Origin: Acanthococcus lagerstroemiae
Taxonomy: Eukaryota > Arthropoda > Insecta > Hemiptera > Eriococcidae
Length of the DNA: 64,000 nt
Assembly: GCA_031841125.1 (NCBI GenBank)
Contig: CM063106.1
Span: 45,931,806 to 45,995,805 of the forward strand
Reading direction: 5' to 3'
Positions 47,390 to 59,705 of this stretch are shown here, piece after piece. Position 1 is the first letter of the stretch; every line of letters starts with the position of its first letter. The notes under the pieces are model-generated. The model was not told the origin of the DNA. It made no database searches and worked only from the letters and a program-made list of their open reading frames with translations. Position numbers and translations under genes: made by a program.

Positions 47390-47513
47390 ATGAGCGGTCT
47401 TATTAAAAAATTTACTGAAGCTGTGAATTATGCCACGGGGATATTACTTTCAATTCCCCTTCAAGATGGAACTTCCGATAGCGATAACTTGTTGGACAGC
47501 ACTGAATCTTCAA
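47390..47513 (+). CDS. Probable first coding exon of an unidentified gene
   Basis: ATG in GCCATGAGC context opens 41 codons plus one base, ending at a donor TCAA|GTTAGTAA. The peptide begins MSGLIKKFTEAVNYATGI and continues with LLSIPLQDGTSDSDNLLDST; it is codon-like, with a short amphipathic start then a Ser/Asp-rich part. Reading through the donor gives a stop at once, as expected for an exon. No downstream exon was found in the window, so the product is unknown. Partial. Confidence 0.42.
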
Positions 47514-48068
47514 GTTAGTAATTAATTTCTCATTCTAAAATTCTTGATTTCGATCTAAAGATCTGTGGTACTGCACCATTGTTATGTTGCTATAGCCGGT
47601 TCTAGATACAATAATAGACGCAATTATTACGGAAATTGCCTACACTCAGATCCGGAGTTTTAAATTGAAAACAGTAACGATAGAGATAGACATCGCATTA
47701 CGTCCTTGTTAGAATTTGTTCTCTGGTCGTACGATTCAGAAAAAGAACGTAATAGTTGTATTGAAACCCAATTTTCTGTATTTCGATTCTTCCTGACCCT
47801 CTGTGTCCAATCTGAGGCATAATTTAGTTTTTCTCGCAGCTAGTTATATGCATGTCCCAGTCCTATGAAACTTATTCAGTCAGTTTCTTGCTTATTGATA
47901 GCGAGTGTTACATTATTTCATTTCTTGTAATTTCGTATGCTATAGGAAGTAGCTGATCAGGGTGATCTCTTTTCGAATAAAATGTAAGAAAATTCATGCG
48001 GAGCGATTGAAAGTTGAAGGTGCAATGTGCAAGTATCACTTTTACGAAAGTTGAAAATCAGTAATGTG
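47514..48068. other. Intron or intergenic, nothing recognised
   Basis: No second exon for the frame starting at 47390 was found. Confidence 0.25.
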
Positions 48069-48069
48069 T

Positions 48070-48460
48070 ATCTTGTTGGGTAGTTGTCCTGTTTCACACA
48101 AAGAGGTTAGAATCCAAACCGACTTTTGTTCTTCCTTTTTTTCTTTCACCGTGGTCAAATTTGAACCAATCAGAAAAAACAGACAGAGCAATATTCTTGA
48201 ACATAGCCAGCCTGAAGTATTTTGCCATTTTACTACAAGGACGTAAATGGGCAAGATACTGTAGAAGGGTGCAGGAATATCTCTAGCTGCGCCTGTGAAT
48301 GTGCGGTATGCATTACATACTCCACGTTCACAGGCGCACCAAGAGATATTCCTGCACCCGTGTACAGTATTTTTCCTATTTGCGCCCTTGCAGTAAAATG
48401 GCAAGTGTCAGTCTTGATTCTAACCTCTTCATATGTACACTGAAATGGCAACTGTCTAGT
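48070..48460. mobile_element. Foldback element with GGGTGCAGGAATATCTC arms
   Basis: The inner arms 48219-48303 and 48323-48404 are inverted copies of about 80 bp. An outer pair (AGAGGTTAGAATC near 48102 and GATTCTAACCTCTT near 48416) extends the palindrome. The left side carries about 100 bp extra, perhaps an insertion. No coding content. Confidence 0.85.
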
Positions 48461-50680
48461 AACGCAATCTGAAGTCAATCGAAAAACTATTATCTGTAAG
48501 GTTTATGACTAGATAGAATGCAAGTTTGTTGTAAAAATCAACCTCACTTAACCTTTGCGGATGCAAATGCTCTTAGACGATTTAAGTTTCGGTATTGTTT
48601 TATGGGCTGTTAATGAAATAATCAGTTCTTTTATACTGAAATTATCAAATTTGAAGGATCCTTAAAACTTCAAGTCAGTGTTTGAACTTGATTAATTCCA
48701 AACAAAACTGTGTCGCATTCTTACTTTTCGTTCTTAGATTAATAAATTTTTTTCTGGGACATCCTCCGTCTATCCTGCGTATAAGATGCACTATGTCCAA
48801 CCTTGCCGATAACTTTTGATATGGCCTCTTCGGTTGATGGGTTTCAACTTAGCTTTTATTCTAAGCAGATGGTCATTTTTATTTTCCTAATTTTTTCCTA
48901 CCCAGAATTCGGTAGCACATAATTTTTTTTTTCATAGCTCACAGCCACGCGTATCTTTTGTGCCTGAGGTAACCTTCGATTTGCGAAATCGCGTACTCAT
49001 TGTATCTTTTCCACTGTGACCGAAATCGTTATATTTCCGTATAAATTATTCGAGGATGGAAAATTCGAAGAACGTTTCTTAACTTACCTGCTATTCTGTT
49101 GTCGAATCTCCCGTCGGTTACCTAACATGTTAAGCGTGGTCTGCGCGTACCAGTCATCAGCTGTGATCTATTGTTGGTGACCGAAAGTCTCGCGTTTTTC
49201 TTAGCCTACCGCTGCGAGCCCGAGTGTCCCCGTCCAAGATGAATAGAACGGCACAATGAAGCAGGGGTCATCGAGCGATCGACAGGTATCGGACAACTTA
49301 TAAGAGTTTCCAATTCATTGATTTGAACTCTTCCTTATAGCGTGGGAATAATGGGGGGGAATCCGTCTCGGACATCCTTGCTCGACTTTTCTTCCTTCGG
49401 CGTGAAAGACTCGCAAGGGTCTTCTCTCTTCCGCGTCTGACTGTCAGCTGTTGGTCGGACAATGGATTTCGTTCGAGGAAGTTAACGTTTACATAATCGC
49501 GTACCGAGCTCGAGGTACCTGATGTGATCATATGGGTGTATCGTAGAGGTGTGTGCATGTGCGTCCATGTGTATGCTGAGACGCGAAACGAACCTTAAGA
49601 TCGCCGTCTTTGTGCTAGCCACATGTCTCGCGATCGCGGTTGTGGAACGCCATACGGGCTTCTACTGCCTTCTTCGATCTTATTCGTGAAAATATGAGGC
49701 TTGAGATGAGCCAAAGGCGTAATCAGCCGGATTAAAACATTATTTCAATTCGGCGAACTCATTAAGCATCTCGATTAGCACGGTTGCAATCAGATGTTGA
49801 TTTATTCGCGTAGGAAATGAGCGACATTAAGTATTTTTAACGATTGCAATTGGCTATGTGTTCGCTGCAGTACAATCGTATGCTCGATTTAGCACTTCCG
49901 TTTGGCGAATCTTGAAACGGCGATATGCGACTAAAGATGCGAGTACGCCGTGGCGTTTTATCTATTTGAGAGACTGAGAGTGTTTTTTACGATATCTGAA
50001 GTTCATAGAATAAGCTTGCTTCGAGTTCGTGGAAACCTTTTCGTTTGTATCATGAGAGTTGGCGGGCGTACTTGTATGAAATTCGGTGGCGTAGCTGGCC
50101 TAGTCCTCATGAGGGTGGTCTGGTCTTGACTAAAATGGAAGGGAGAGCAATAATTAGAAAAACTACTGTTTGACGAAGTCGCAAGGGGGTCCACACCCCG
50201 TGGACCCCTTTGGCTACGCTATTATCCAGCCGGAAAACTCGTCGAGGCTTCTCGGTACTTATTTGACACTCTGATACTGTTTAAAACTCGTTTATGGCTC
50301 TTTCAAGCTTCATTAAGGCTCGTTGAGACATGATCAGGGTTTTCTAGAACTATTACAACCAGAAGCATAAAGAAAGGAAACGCCTGAAGGGAGAAGGAGG
50401 CAGAGAGAAACCAACATGTTTCCCACTGGGAAGCCTCGTATTTCACTCGCCCCGTTTATAAAAAAAATTGTAGAGTTTGTTTTTCTTTTCTAATTTGAGT
50501 CGTAATAGCTGACAAAATGCCTCTAAAAGTCTCAGATTTTCCAACTGAGAGCTACTGATTGATTTTGCAATTGAAACAAATTGTTAAACCTTGGGGAGAG
50601 GGGAACTCCTGTCCCATCCTCTTAGTACTCCTCTGCTTACAGCCATTTAAGATTCGTATAAGACAGAACAACTTATTGGC
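48461..50680. other. Non-coding stretch; CpG-containing block at about 49000-50100
   Basis: No gene supported. The 49000-50100 part has more CG dinucleotides than the surroundings and could be an untranslated exon or promoter. A decayed hAT MITE may lie at 50091-50217 (GTGGCGTAGC ... GGCTACGC ends), without clear flanks. Confidence 0.3.
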
Positions 50681-50682
50681 AA

Positions 50683-50772
50683 TACTCGAAAGGGTAGTTT
50701 CCGGGGCCAGAGGTGCCGTGTCTGAGGAGCCATTTTGGCATGCGTGCATCGCCATACACTCCACTAAACATT
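50683..50772. repeat. Dispersed repeat R, copy 2
   Basis: AATACTCGAAAGGGTAGTTTCC ... GGTGCCGTGTCTGAGGAGCC ... CATCGCCATACACTCCACTAAACAT, the same block as at 36860. Confidence 0.72.
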
Positions 50773-51690
50773 AACTCCTTGAAACTAAGATACTTCAGTC
50801 ACACCATAACCATCTTTCAGTTGTGGTTTCCAAGTATAATGACCTATTAGGGCGGAATCGAACTTCCGAGCATAAAATGACACTTTTGACGTTTTTTCGT
50901 ACTATCCAGGACAATACTTGATATTTCTCCAGATTCGAGACGTTCGTATCGAACATTAATCGTGGTTAAAGATGACGTTCGTTATCTTGTAAAAAAAAAA
51001 AATATGTAGTCGATGCACCTGGATATCCGTTTCCTGTGTTTTCATTTCACGCTGCGTAATTCTCATTTCTTCAATGGTTAATTCGTAAAAAAAAAAGAAT
51101 CCGAGTAACAAATCGTTATCTCGGCACTTTTTTCGAATATGGCGGTTCGTTCGTAACTCGATACAGAAATTTAGAAAATATTTACCAAGAATCGGACGTC
51201 TACAGTGAGGAGAATTTGGTCGTCGATCGGGTGAAGACGTCGGATTTGAATCGCTGATGAACAAAGCAGTGTTGGACTGGCTTTCTTTGAGGTCCCTGGC
51301 GATTCTCGCGCATTGGGCCCCGTGGCATACCCCACTTTTGACAATTGGACCCCTGTCCTTCAACAAACAAACATAACATAACAGAAAAGACTGTAGTTAA
51401 TGCCAAATTGGCCCCGGGACACCGCACCCCTTATTCTGGTAACGCTCCGAATGGGCCTGGGTCAGAATAGGAGGGAAGGCAAAAAAAAATACTTGCAGTG
51501 AATATTAAACTTGATTATAAAAATGCAAAAACGAATACAAGAAAAAATCAAGAGTAAAACGATAACATAATTCTATAAGAATTGAAGTCAAATAAAGGAT
51601 AGTGTTGCCAATTAAAAATACACTAATAACAAAGACAAAATCAAAATAGTAATCTCTTTAGTTCTTTTGAGGAATGCCTAAACTGATCAG
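50773..51690. other. Non-coding stretch, no gene supported
   Basis: A minus-strand open segment (about 51145-51024) has a coiled-coil-like peptide and could be an exon, but no partner exons were found. A GGGGCCAATTTGGC / CCGCACCCC block near 51390-51430 looks repetitive. Confidence 0.25.
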
Positions 51691-51694
51691 TAAT

Positions 51695-52143
51695 TTAATC
51701 GACATTAATATTTTTTAGAAGATCAGATTGTATAAACATCAACAGTAAAGTGCTTAATAATTCTTGACCAAGAGTATTTCTTGAACAGTCCTTGAGCTTT
51801 TTCAACTTCGTAAAATACCGTTCGCAATACACTTGGGTACAAGGCAACAAAAGTATGAATTTTATAGCTGCGTATAAATTGTTAAAGATTCCAGACATGG
51901 TTGTTAATTCATGCAAAATTGAAAAGAGTTATCTTCATCATGGTGAGCTTGAGCTACTGTCATTCTCATTCCTGAATCTGAATCAAATTCTTCTTCAGAT
52001 GTTGAACTTTCTAAATTTTGATCTTGATCATCCTCAACCTGTCCTTTGTCTTGATGACCTACTGCTGCTGTAGCTGCATAAAGTTTCCGCCAATTTTGAG
52101 TCAAGCTATCATACTGCCCTGCAAATTGCTTGAGTTCATCCAG
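51695..52143 (-). pseudogene. hAT transposase remnant (C-terminal dimerisation region)
   Basis: The minus strand reads a Glu/Asp-rich linker preceded by LTQNWRKLYAA (52104-51904), then in another frame (51916-51695) the hAT C-terminal dimerisation block: LLLPCTQVYCERYFTKLKKL followed by RNTLGQELLSTLLL. The frame change and missing N-terminal catalytic part mark it as dead. It is cut at about 52143 by the LINE that follows. Confidence 0.85.
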
Positions 52144-53690
52144 TAAAGTCTTATCTACCTGTCAATATGGCTTTAGGAAGGGATATTCAGTGCAGACAAA
52201 TCTAATGAACTTCACATATGATGTCAATGTAACCCTCTCTGAGGGTGGGCAAATAGATACTATTTACATGGATTTTTCAAAGGTTTTTGACACTGTCAAC
52301 CACAAAATCTTACTCCAAAAATTGTGCTGCTTTGGCTTGTCAAAAGATCTGATAACTCTATTTCACTCCTACTTAAATAACAGAATGCAGTTTATCGAGT
52401 ATATAAAGGACTGGCCTCTAAGTGTTACCAGAGTGTATCAGGTGTTCCCCAGGGTTCGGTTTTGGGTCCTTACCTATTGCTAGTTTTTGCGAATGATATT
52501 TCTGAAAAAATCCAATATTCAAAATTATTTCTATATGCATATGATATGAAAATTTATAAAATCATAAAATCTCAAAATGACTGTGTTATGGAACAAGATC
52601 TTGACTCATTAGTTGAGTGGAGTGATAGTTACTTGTTACCATTTAATACTGACAAGTGTGAAAAAATTACCTTTTCAAGAAAAAGGTGCCCCATTTTACA
52701 CGAGTATAAATAAAGATACACTTTGGTGTGTAAATTTTGTAAAAGACTTAAGCATCATTTTGGATTCGAAATTATTATTCAATATGCATATCGATCACAT
52801 AACTTTAAAATCTAAAAGAATGGTTGGCTGCAGAAAGAGAAATGGAACTTGTTATGAAAATTTAGAAGCAATGAAAATTCTTTATTCTTGTTTTGTCAGA
52901 TCAATATTGGAATTCTCTTGTGTTATGTGTATCCCAAAACTCAACAAAGTAAAGATAAAATTGAGAAAATTCAAAAACGATTTTTGAAATACTTATATTG
53001 CAAAATCTTTCCATATTGTCCTTCTGAAATTGTATACAAAGAACTTTTGGTTGACTTTGAGATTATGAGTCCAAAAAACAGAAGATGTCTGGCAAAGTTG
53101 ATCTTCTTGAGGGATGTTCTGAATTAACAAAATTTTAGATTCCAACAACTTGGAACGTATTCAATTCTGGGTCCCTGCATTTAATACAAGAAATACTGAT
53201 CTATTTTTGACACGTAAAGGCTCAGCATCAAGTATGGACAATACTCGAGCATTATATAATAATATTACCCAAAAAGACCCTGGGATCGACATATTCTTCA
53301 TGAGTAGGAAACAGTATATTTCATTAGTCATTAAAGTAATCGAGGGTGTATGTAGGTCCTAGTCTCTGCAGTTTTCCCCTTGTACCGCACAAGTGTGGTT
53401 TGTTTCAGCCTCTCGGCTTCCTTCAACCCTCAGTTCTCAATTCACAATTCTAAACTACTACCTGTGGACCTGCGCGCCCCTCCCCTCCCGCTCTGCCCTT
53501 GCTCTGGTGCCTGTCTCCTCCTCCCTCTTTCTGTCATCTTTTTTTTTTCTTTATCCCCCACCCATCCTTCGAAAGGAATTTTTTGTTTTAAAGAATAATT
53601 ATTATATTATAACTACTGTCTCTCCCTGTGAATGGAACCTTCAGGCACTTGTTGGCGGGAGGGGAACTCAAATACGAATAAAATAAAATT
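52144..53690 (+). pseudogene. Jockey-like LINE remnant, reverse transcriptase
   Basis: 5'-truncated plus-strand copy. Segments: GFRKGYSVQTNL, MDFSKVFDTVNHKILL, then after a frameshift GPYLLLVFANDIS, and LYAYDMKIYK. The catalytic YADD box reads YAYD, so the enzyme would be inactive. Later frames continue to RRFLKYLY-type thumb sequence (to 53127), with a C-rich 3' part and an AATAAAATAAAATTTTG tail near 53678. At least three frame changes. Confidence 0.88.
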
Positions 53691-54052
53691 TTGAAAATAG
53701 ATTCTGAGGGACGTGGGCTCCAGGATAACAAACTGTCTTACTAACACGAGCGAGTATTTCAGCGTGGAAATTTTTGACTAAAAAACGAAGTAAACGGTCG
53801 CTGTCAATCATGAAAGGTTTCACTTTATTGGGTTTTCAACGTAACGCGATGTCCAAATGTACCCCAAAACATTCTCTAAGTCTCCTTGAGAAGTTTCCTG
53901 GGTGTGAAGATTAGTAACACAGCGCTGGTTTTTCAAGTACAAATAATAAGAAAATTTATTGATTACGAAGTTATTAAACTACTGTATTACAATTATTTAT
54001 TAAAGTTTTTTGTATAAAAAATGATAAGTTATACAAAAAAAAAAAATTTAAA
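53691..54052. other. Non-coding stretch, nothing recognised
   Basis: AT-rich, no element or exon recognised. Confidence 0.25.
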
Positions 54053-54443
54053 CATGGTTGCCACTTTCTGGAAAACCGGGAAAAGTCAGGGAATTTGGTC
54101 AGTCAGGGAAAAGTCAGGGAATTTTCATTTAAGTCAGGGAAATTTTCTGAAAATAACAAACGAGTTCGTATTTTATTAGAGTAAACTTTTTTTATCTGTT
54201 GGAATGGACTCAACTTTCTTTGAGTATTTCTAATATTGAAAAATATTACATAAATTACATCTGTACCTTCTTCTTCTCGATAGCGATTTTTTTTTAAATC
54301 TGTATTGTAAAAAATTTCTGTGACTCTCCTCCCTCTGGGCTTTCTCGGAATCCTGTAAAAAAGTCAGGGAAAATTGGAAAAGTTGGCCTGGAAAACCGGG
54401 AAAAGTCAGGGAAAACCAATCCTGAAAAAAAGTGGCAACCCTG
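54053..54443. mobile_element. hAT-like MITE with AAAAGTCAGGGAA subterminal repeats
   Basis: A 391-bp element with 15-bp ends CATGGTTGCCACTTT and AAAGTGGCAACCCTG (one mismatch). Repeated GGGAAAAGTCAGGGAATTT words lie next to each end. Flanks share TTAAA only, so the target duplication is unsure. Confidence 0.75.
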
Positions 54444-55700
54444 TTAAAGTAAAATCTATATTAATAATTTAATATAAATATTTGTTGTGTGTTTTTCAGT
54501 AAGTTAAATTTTAAAAATTAATCTTATTGCTCATATCAACGTAATGTACCATCGTAAATTATTCCGATCCGGATTTCCCAAAGACTAGCGACACTACAAT
54601 TTTTGGTATCTGCCTTAAAACTGCCGATGACCCGAGACTTTTTAGAATAATGGGGGAATGATACATGTCCTGGATACATCGGAGCACTGCACGTCCACAT
54701 TTTTCAATTTTCATCCTGAATTTTTCAGGTAATACTCGCATGGTGTGAAATTTCAGACCACAAGGTGTTTCTTCACGTTATTTATATTTAAGCTCGGATA
54801 CTCCGCTCACGGATACATTTTCAAAATTTGAAATATGGACGGTTCTACGTCTTCGAGTGTTTGGGCTCTGAGCTGAAGTGAATTTTTCTAACCATAAACT
54901 TCAACTTTTCATGGTTCAGTTAGTTTCTTTGTGGAGAAGGAAGGAAGAGAGTACTCAGCATACACGAGTATCTCATTTCACAATGTCTTCATCACGTTGG
55001 TGTTCAAGTTCGGACACCAAGTATGTACCGTTTTCTCATTATCTCAACTCAATATCATTCCGAGGTAGACATTTGTGTCACCGAATGACCTAAACATGTC
55101 GTACAACCGCAGACACTAGAAAGCAATAATTCTTACTTCCAGATTTTTCCAAGAGCACCTTCCTATGGAAAAGAAAAACATGGAAATAACACTATCTACT
55201 TTCCCTGTGTTCATTTCCTTTGGTACCTACGGCGATGATTATTTAAATTGTAGATATTCGGTTTCACAGTGATGTTCGTTTGCCTCATTAAAACTATTAT
55301 AAACTACTATGTCTGACAGCAATTTCTGTGACAGGGTAAACCAACTTGTTCTAGTAGATGCTCACATAAAGTGAAAAAAGTTTGAAGACGAAAAATGTAA
55401 AGTGAAAAAATTATTTTTTTTTCTTTTTGATTCGATTTTTAGCGAAGTGTTCCATTTATACTGTATTACTTGCCAAATTTTAAAGTCTAGTGGCACGCTA
55501 AATGTAGAGACTAAATTCAAGAAAATGTCAACCACGTTATGTTCTTGTCGATTGGAACCTTTTGAGGAAAGAGACCTGTACCTTTTCTAGAGAGAAAACC
55601 GCCTTGCACGCCGCCTTTCACTTCAAGAACCGCTCTTAGAATCGTATGTTGGTACTTCACCTAATTACGTAGATCGCTATCTTGACATCTTATGACTGAC
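54444..55700. other. Non-coding stretch, nothing firm
   Basis: A segment starting ATGTCTTCATCACG at 54983 runs to a GTATGT donor at 55021, but no partner exon was found. No repeat recognised. Confidence 0.25.
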
Positions 55701-55995
55701 AGTATGCCACCAGGCAGTGCGACGAGATTTGAGGATATATGGGGCTTAGATGGAGGACCACAGCCAGCACAAGAAAATGCTGGAAACGGCTGACGGAGGC
55801 TTGTGCCCTGGGGTGAGTTGAATAAGTGATTACATTAAGTGTAAACTTTCTAATGTTAGCCGTTCTTTTTCTACACTTGTTCATATGTTTGGTGGAGCGT
55901 ATGGCGATGCACGCATGCCAAAGTGGCTCTCCAGACACCGCACCCCTGGTCCGGCAAACTACCCTTTCTAGTATCGCATCGGTGACCAGAAGGTA
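55701..55995 (+). pseudogene. LINE C-terminal scrap with repeat R as its 3' region
   Basis: A plus-strand frame near 55771-55815 reads RKCWKRLTEACALG and a stop, like the end of a LINE pol. It is followed by repeat R (55885-55985) in inverted sense to copies 1 and 2. Confidence 0.6.
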
Positions 55996-56990
55996 CACCT
56001 ATTCATAGCCAACAATAAAATACAAAAAAATTGGTACTTCGTTCGACTTTTTAATGTCAACTCAGTTTTGTATCTTTCTTCCAAATTTGAGGCTTCGAAG
56101 GGGGTCGGGTCAAATATCTGAAGTAATCCTCGAAATCAGTGACCCAAATGACGCCCCGTTTAAATATTTTACTCGATAGGTTTCCATTTAAATACCCAAA
56201 GTTGGTAAGATGTTCTAGCTCCTCTTGGAGGGGGAGAAAAATTTCTCATTGTACTATCTACCCAAATGAAGATCCATATTACCGCACATAGATCCGGCCA
56301 TCCGCTCAACGGTGAAAAAAAAAGAAAAGAAAAAAAAGAAACACCCTGTACGTAGCCTATACTCGTTATGAAGTCTAAAAACCAGCAGCTGATAAGTCAG
56401 TATCGCTGTGCGTTAAAGCCGGATAAAAGGCCGACAATCTAACGTTATATCGTTATTCCAGCTCGGCCGACGTGCAGTAAAAGCCCTCTTGCATCTACTT
56501 TCCTCCGCCTTTCTTTCTCCAGCCGACGGCTGTTGTGCAGGCACGCTGGCACGCTTACACCAGCTGTAAGTCGCGTGCCCTTATAGACATCAAACAGCTG
56601 CCCGAATGCCCGCTGCTGTCACACCTGCCCGGCGTGTACCGCGAGGCCGTTTATTTATTTATTTTTTTTTTCTTCATTTCGCGTCTCTGTCGCGCTTTCG
56701 CGCTCTTCCTCTTTTCTTTTTTTATTCCTTCTTTCAATATTCCTTTTTCTTTCATAAATTCGTACTTACGATCGCGTATTATACTTAGTCTGGCGAATTG
56801 AAAACAGAGAGTCACGCGAACCAAAATCGTATTGTGGGCGTACAACTAGCTGAGATAAATGAAGGGCAAGCGGAGTCGTTTATAACTTTTCCAAAATCAA
56901 ACCGCGAGGGCATCGGCTACGGTTTGAATTCGAGATACTCGTTACAATTTACAGCCATTAATTGGAAGGACAATATTCGAGGTCACATTG
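55996..56990. other. Non-coding stretch, nothing recognised
   Basis: It holds a GC-richer part at 56460-56650 and T-rich DNA at 56655-56760. Open frames are compositional. Confidence 0.25.
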
Positions 56991-56999
56991 GCAACATTT

Positions 57000-57356
57000 C
57001 AAGATCTGAACATTTAACCAAGTTTTTTTGGAGTTTTGGACCCCTTCACTATCTTGTCTTTCCATACATTTACTTATACTTGCTCCATTTCTATACAGTT
57101 TTTCAACATATCTCACCCATCGTTTTGCTTTGTCTTTTTTAGAGCCTTATCCATTAAATTATTTCTTTCTTCTTGCTCCAAAATATCTGTTTACTTCGTT
57201 ATATGCCTCATCGGTTTTTCCTGCTTTTATTTGTTTCTCACTTTTCTCACAGTTCTGTTTAATTCATTTTCCTTTTGCCTTCTTACATTTTCGCTTTATT
57301 CGATTTCTTAAAGCCTTATGGTTTTCCTTACTTTCTCTATCATTGGCTTGTTTATA
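57000..57356 (-). pseudogene. LINE remnant, linker between endonuclease and reverse transcriptase
   Basis: The minus strand reads KKDKAKRWVRYVEKLYRNG, the typical region between endonuclease and reverse transcriptase. It belongs with 60646-61160; the two are separated by a 3.3-kb insertion. The reverse transcriptase is lost beyond 57000. Confidence 0.6.
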
Positions 57357-58100
57357 CAGGGTTCTAATGGCCTGAAAAGTTATAAAAAATCATGATTTCA
57401 AAAAATTGTCATGAAAGGTATGAAACGTCATGATACTTCAACCAAAACTCGAAAAAGTCATGATAGGTATTTCATCGTGTCATAGTTCACAATATTTCCA
57501 TTACCAAAAAAAATCAGTTTTATAGGCGGCGTAATTGTGACCAGGTTCGCTAGTGTCGACTTCCTGCACAGGTGATCAAGGTTGATGTTCCCTAAAGAAG
57601 ACGTGTAAAGTTGGTATCCTTTAAAGTTTCCGTATTTGCTGAAAATAGGTTTTCTTGAGTCACATAACATGTCAAATTAGAGCTTGAAGTCTCTAGTTCA
57701 TGATGAAAGGTAATTTAATGCTTTTTATTCGCTCTAGTTGGATGAATGAGTTGATTTCCAAATTACTGTTTTTCTTATGGAAGTTTACCATTGGTACAAA
57801 ACGCGCTTGTAAACAGCTAATACATGGAAAATGGAGCTGTTTCAAGTTCATAAAGGGAAACTAGAGACCTCAATCTCTAAATTCATCTATTATAAGCCGC
57901 AAGAAAACATTTTATTGACTATAGAAAAAGCGAATTCTAGTTACATGCATTCTTATGGTGATATCGTCCACGATCACCTTTGCAGCGCAGGGCTACCAAC
58001 TTCGGAAACTCTCGGTTAAAGGGTTATTAATTTAATGAGAAAAAAATAATTGAAGAAATATTTATTATGGAAGTTTAACGTGCTCTGCATTGATAGGACG

Positions 58101-59258
58101 TAAGCGCGTTCTAGACGGTCAATAATATTGACCAATATTGCTACTCTTGACGATTTTATTGACTGTGTACGGAAACGGGGACAAAGATATTGATGCAATC
58201 ATCAAAACTTGAGACGGGAACAAGAAATTGAACGAGCACCACTGTCGAGAATCAACACTGTTTGGAAAGATTTTATCAGTTAATGCACACGTGACAACAG
58301 TGTGGTTCGGTCGAGTAAAGGAATTTGGTGGAAGTTTTTCTCAGTTTCTTTTGTTGGTTTATGTCTATGTCTCGAATGGTAAAGATGAAAAAAGAAGAAG
58401 CCTGAGCCGCTGCTCAGCGCAAAAAAGAAGAAGAGAAATCATTTCGAGATGTACTGTTCATTGCCTTCTTTGTGGAACATCACAATCGAATCGTGTTGCG
58501 ATCATTGAGCAAAGGCGGCAATTCCAATATCCGAATCACTCATAATAATTACACTACTGAACAACTACTTTGCACAATGCATTTCGACAGGTGATTCTGA
58601 GGTACTTTTTAACGCTCAACACGATACTGCGACCCATTTTTCTCTATCACGTCACAATTCGGAGTTCTGAACGACTGAAATTCGTTTCCATTTTGTTTTT
58701 GCATTGGAATAACCGGTACCACTGACTGATATTATCAGTGTTATCAGACCACAATAACAGAAAACAAACAGACGGAATACACACCACTACACACGGCCGC
58801 AACACACAACAACACGAATCAGTATGACCACATTCAGTTCCTAAACCTCTTTTTGAACACATTTAGTTGAATTTTTTATAGTTTTTGATCAGAAAAACTA
58901 GACGTGATAGAGAAAAACGGCCGACGGCACTGTATTCAGCGTTGAAAAGTACTCAAGAATCACCTCCTTAAATGTGTTGTGCAAACAAAAAATTTCATTT
59001 TGTTCAGTAGTGTTATTATACAAACGAAAATTTAAATAGATACTCTTGTATCGTAGCAGACCTCGAAAAGACCTAACTGAATTTAATACACTGATGAAGA
59101 AAAACTGAATGTTGATAATTTACACTTTCTATCTTGCTAGTTTTTGGTCATCTATAACCAACATTGATTGTTTGGATGAAATGGTCAATATTCCTGGATT
59201 TCTCGATTCTGCATATCAATTTTTGAGGTCAATATTATTGATCGTATAGAACGCGCTA
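58101..59258. mobile_element. Inverted-repeat element (outer) with AGCGCGTTCTA ends
   Basis: TAAGCGCGTTCTAGACGGTC at the left and its diverged inverse (GATCGTATAGAACGCGCTAA) at the right. The inner continuation CAATAATATTGACC is shared. The edges are TA-rich. It is split by the element at 58542. Confidence 0.75.
58542..59019. mobile_element. Inverted-repeat element (inner), ~110-bp arms
   Basis: Left arm from ATAATAATTACACTACTGAAC, right arm ending GTTCAGTAGTGTTATTAT. The arms continue through CAGGTGATTCT and TTTTCTCTATCACGTC in inverted order. Non-coding. Confidence 0.83.
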
Positions 59259-59442
59259 AATTGAATGCTGGTAATGGATGAAAATTGGCGTGTGTCTGCA
59301 CTCGGGTTAGTTATGTTCTAATCACGGACGTTAACATAAATCTTATTTTGTAATCTCTTCCAAAAATGAATCTAATGTTAGCCTTTCATTTTTCTTGCCA
59401 GTTATTAGATGCGGAACACATTTATAACCAATTTCATACAAA

Positions 59443-59705
59443 TGAGGGGCCCACTTCCAAAGTGACCTAACTGCAAAATTTATTATGATTTCATGCGTTA
59501 TTGTTTTCAACACGCTGTCTTGTCGCGCTAGGGGCATACTTTGCAAAAACAAAACCGACAAATTTTCCTTGAAGGTTGAACTTATTGATAGACCTACCTT
59601 AAAAAAATCCGTTACCTACTTTACTATTTTGCTTGTAAAGTGTTTTGCTTGTTTTTCTCAAAACTAAAATTTTGCAGTTAGGTCGCTTTGGAAGTGAGCT
59701 CCTCA
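59443..59705. mobile_element. Inverted-repeat element, ~38-bp ends
   Basis: TGAGGGGCCCACTTCCAAAG at the left matches, inverted with a few changes, CTTTGGAAGTGAGCTCCTCA at the right; both run into AACTGCAAAATTT. The open frames spanning it are not genes. Confidence 0.8.

Noticed and set aside
51024..51145. Minus-strand coiled-coil-like peptide ending at CAG|GTGCAT
   Set aside because: No matching upstream or downstream exon; kept only as a note.
59343..59561. 72-aa minus-strand frame
   Set aside because: It overlaps the inverted-repeat element at 59443-59705 and has no known domain.
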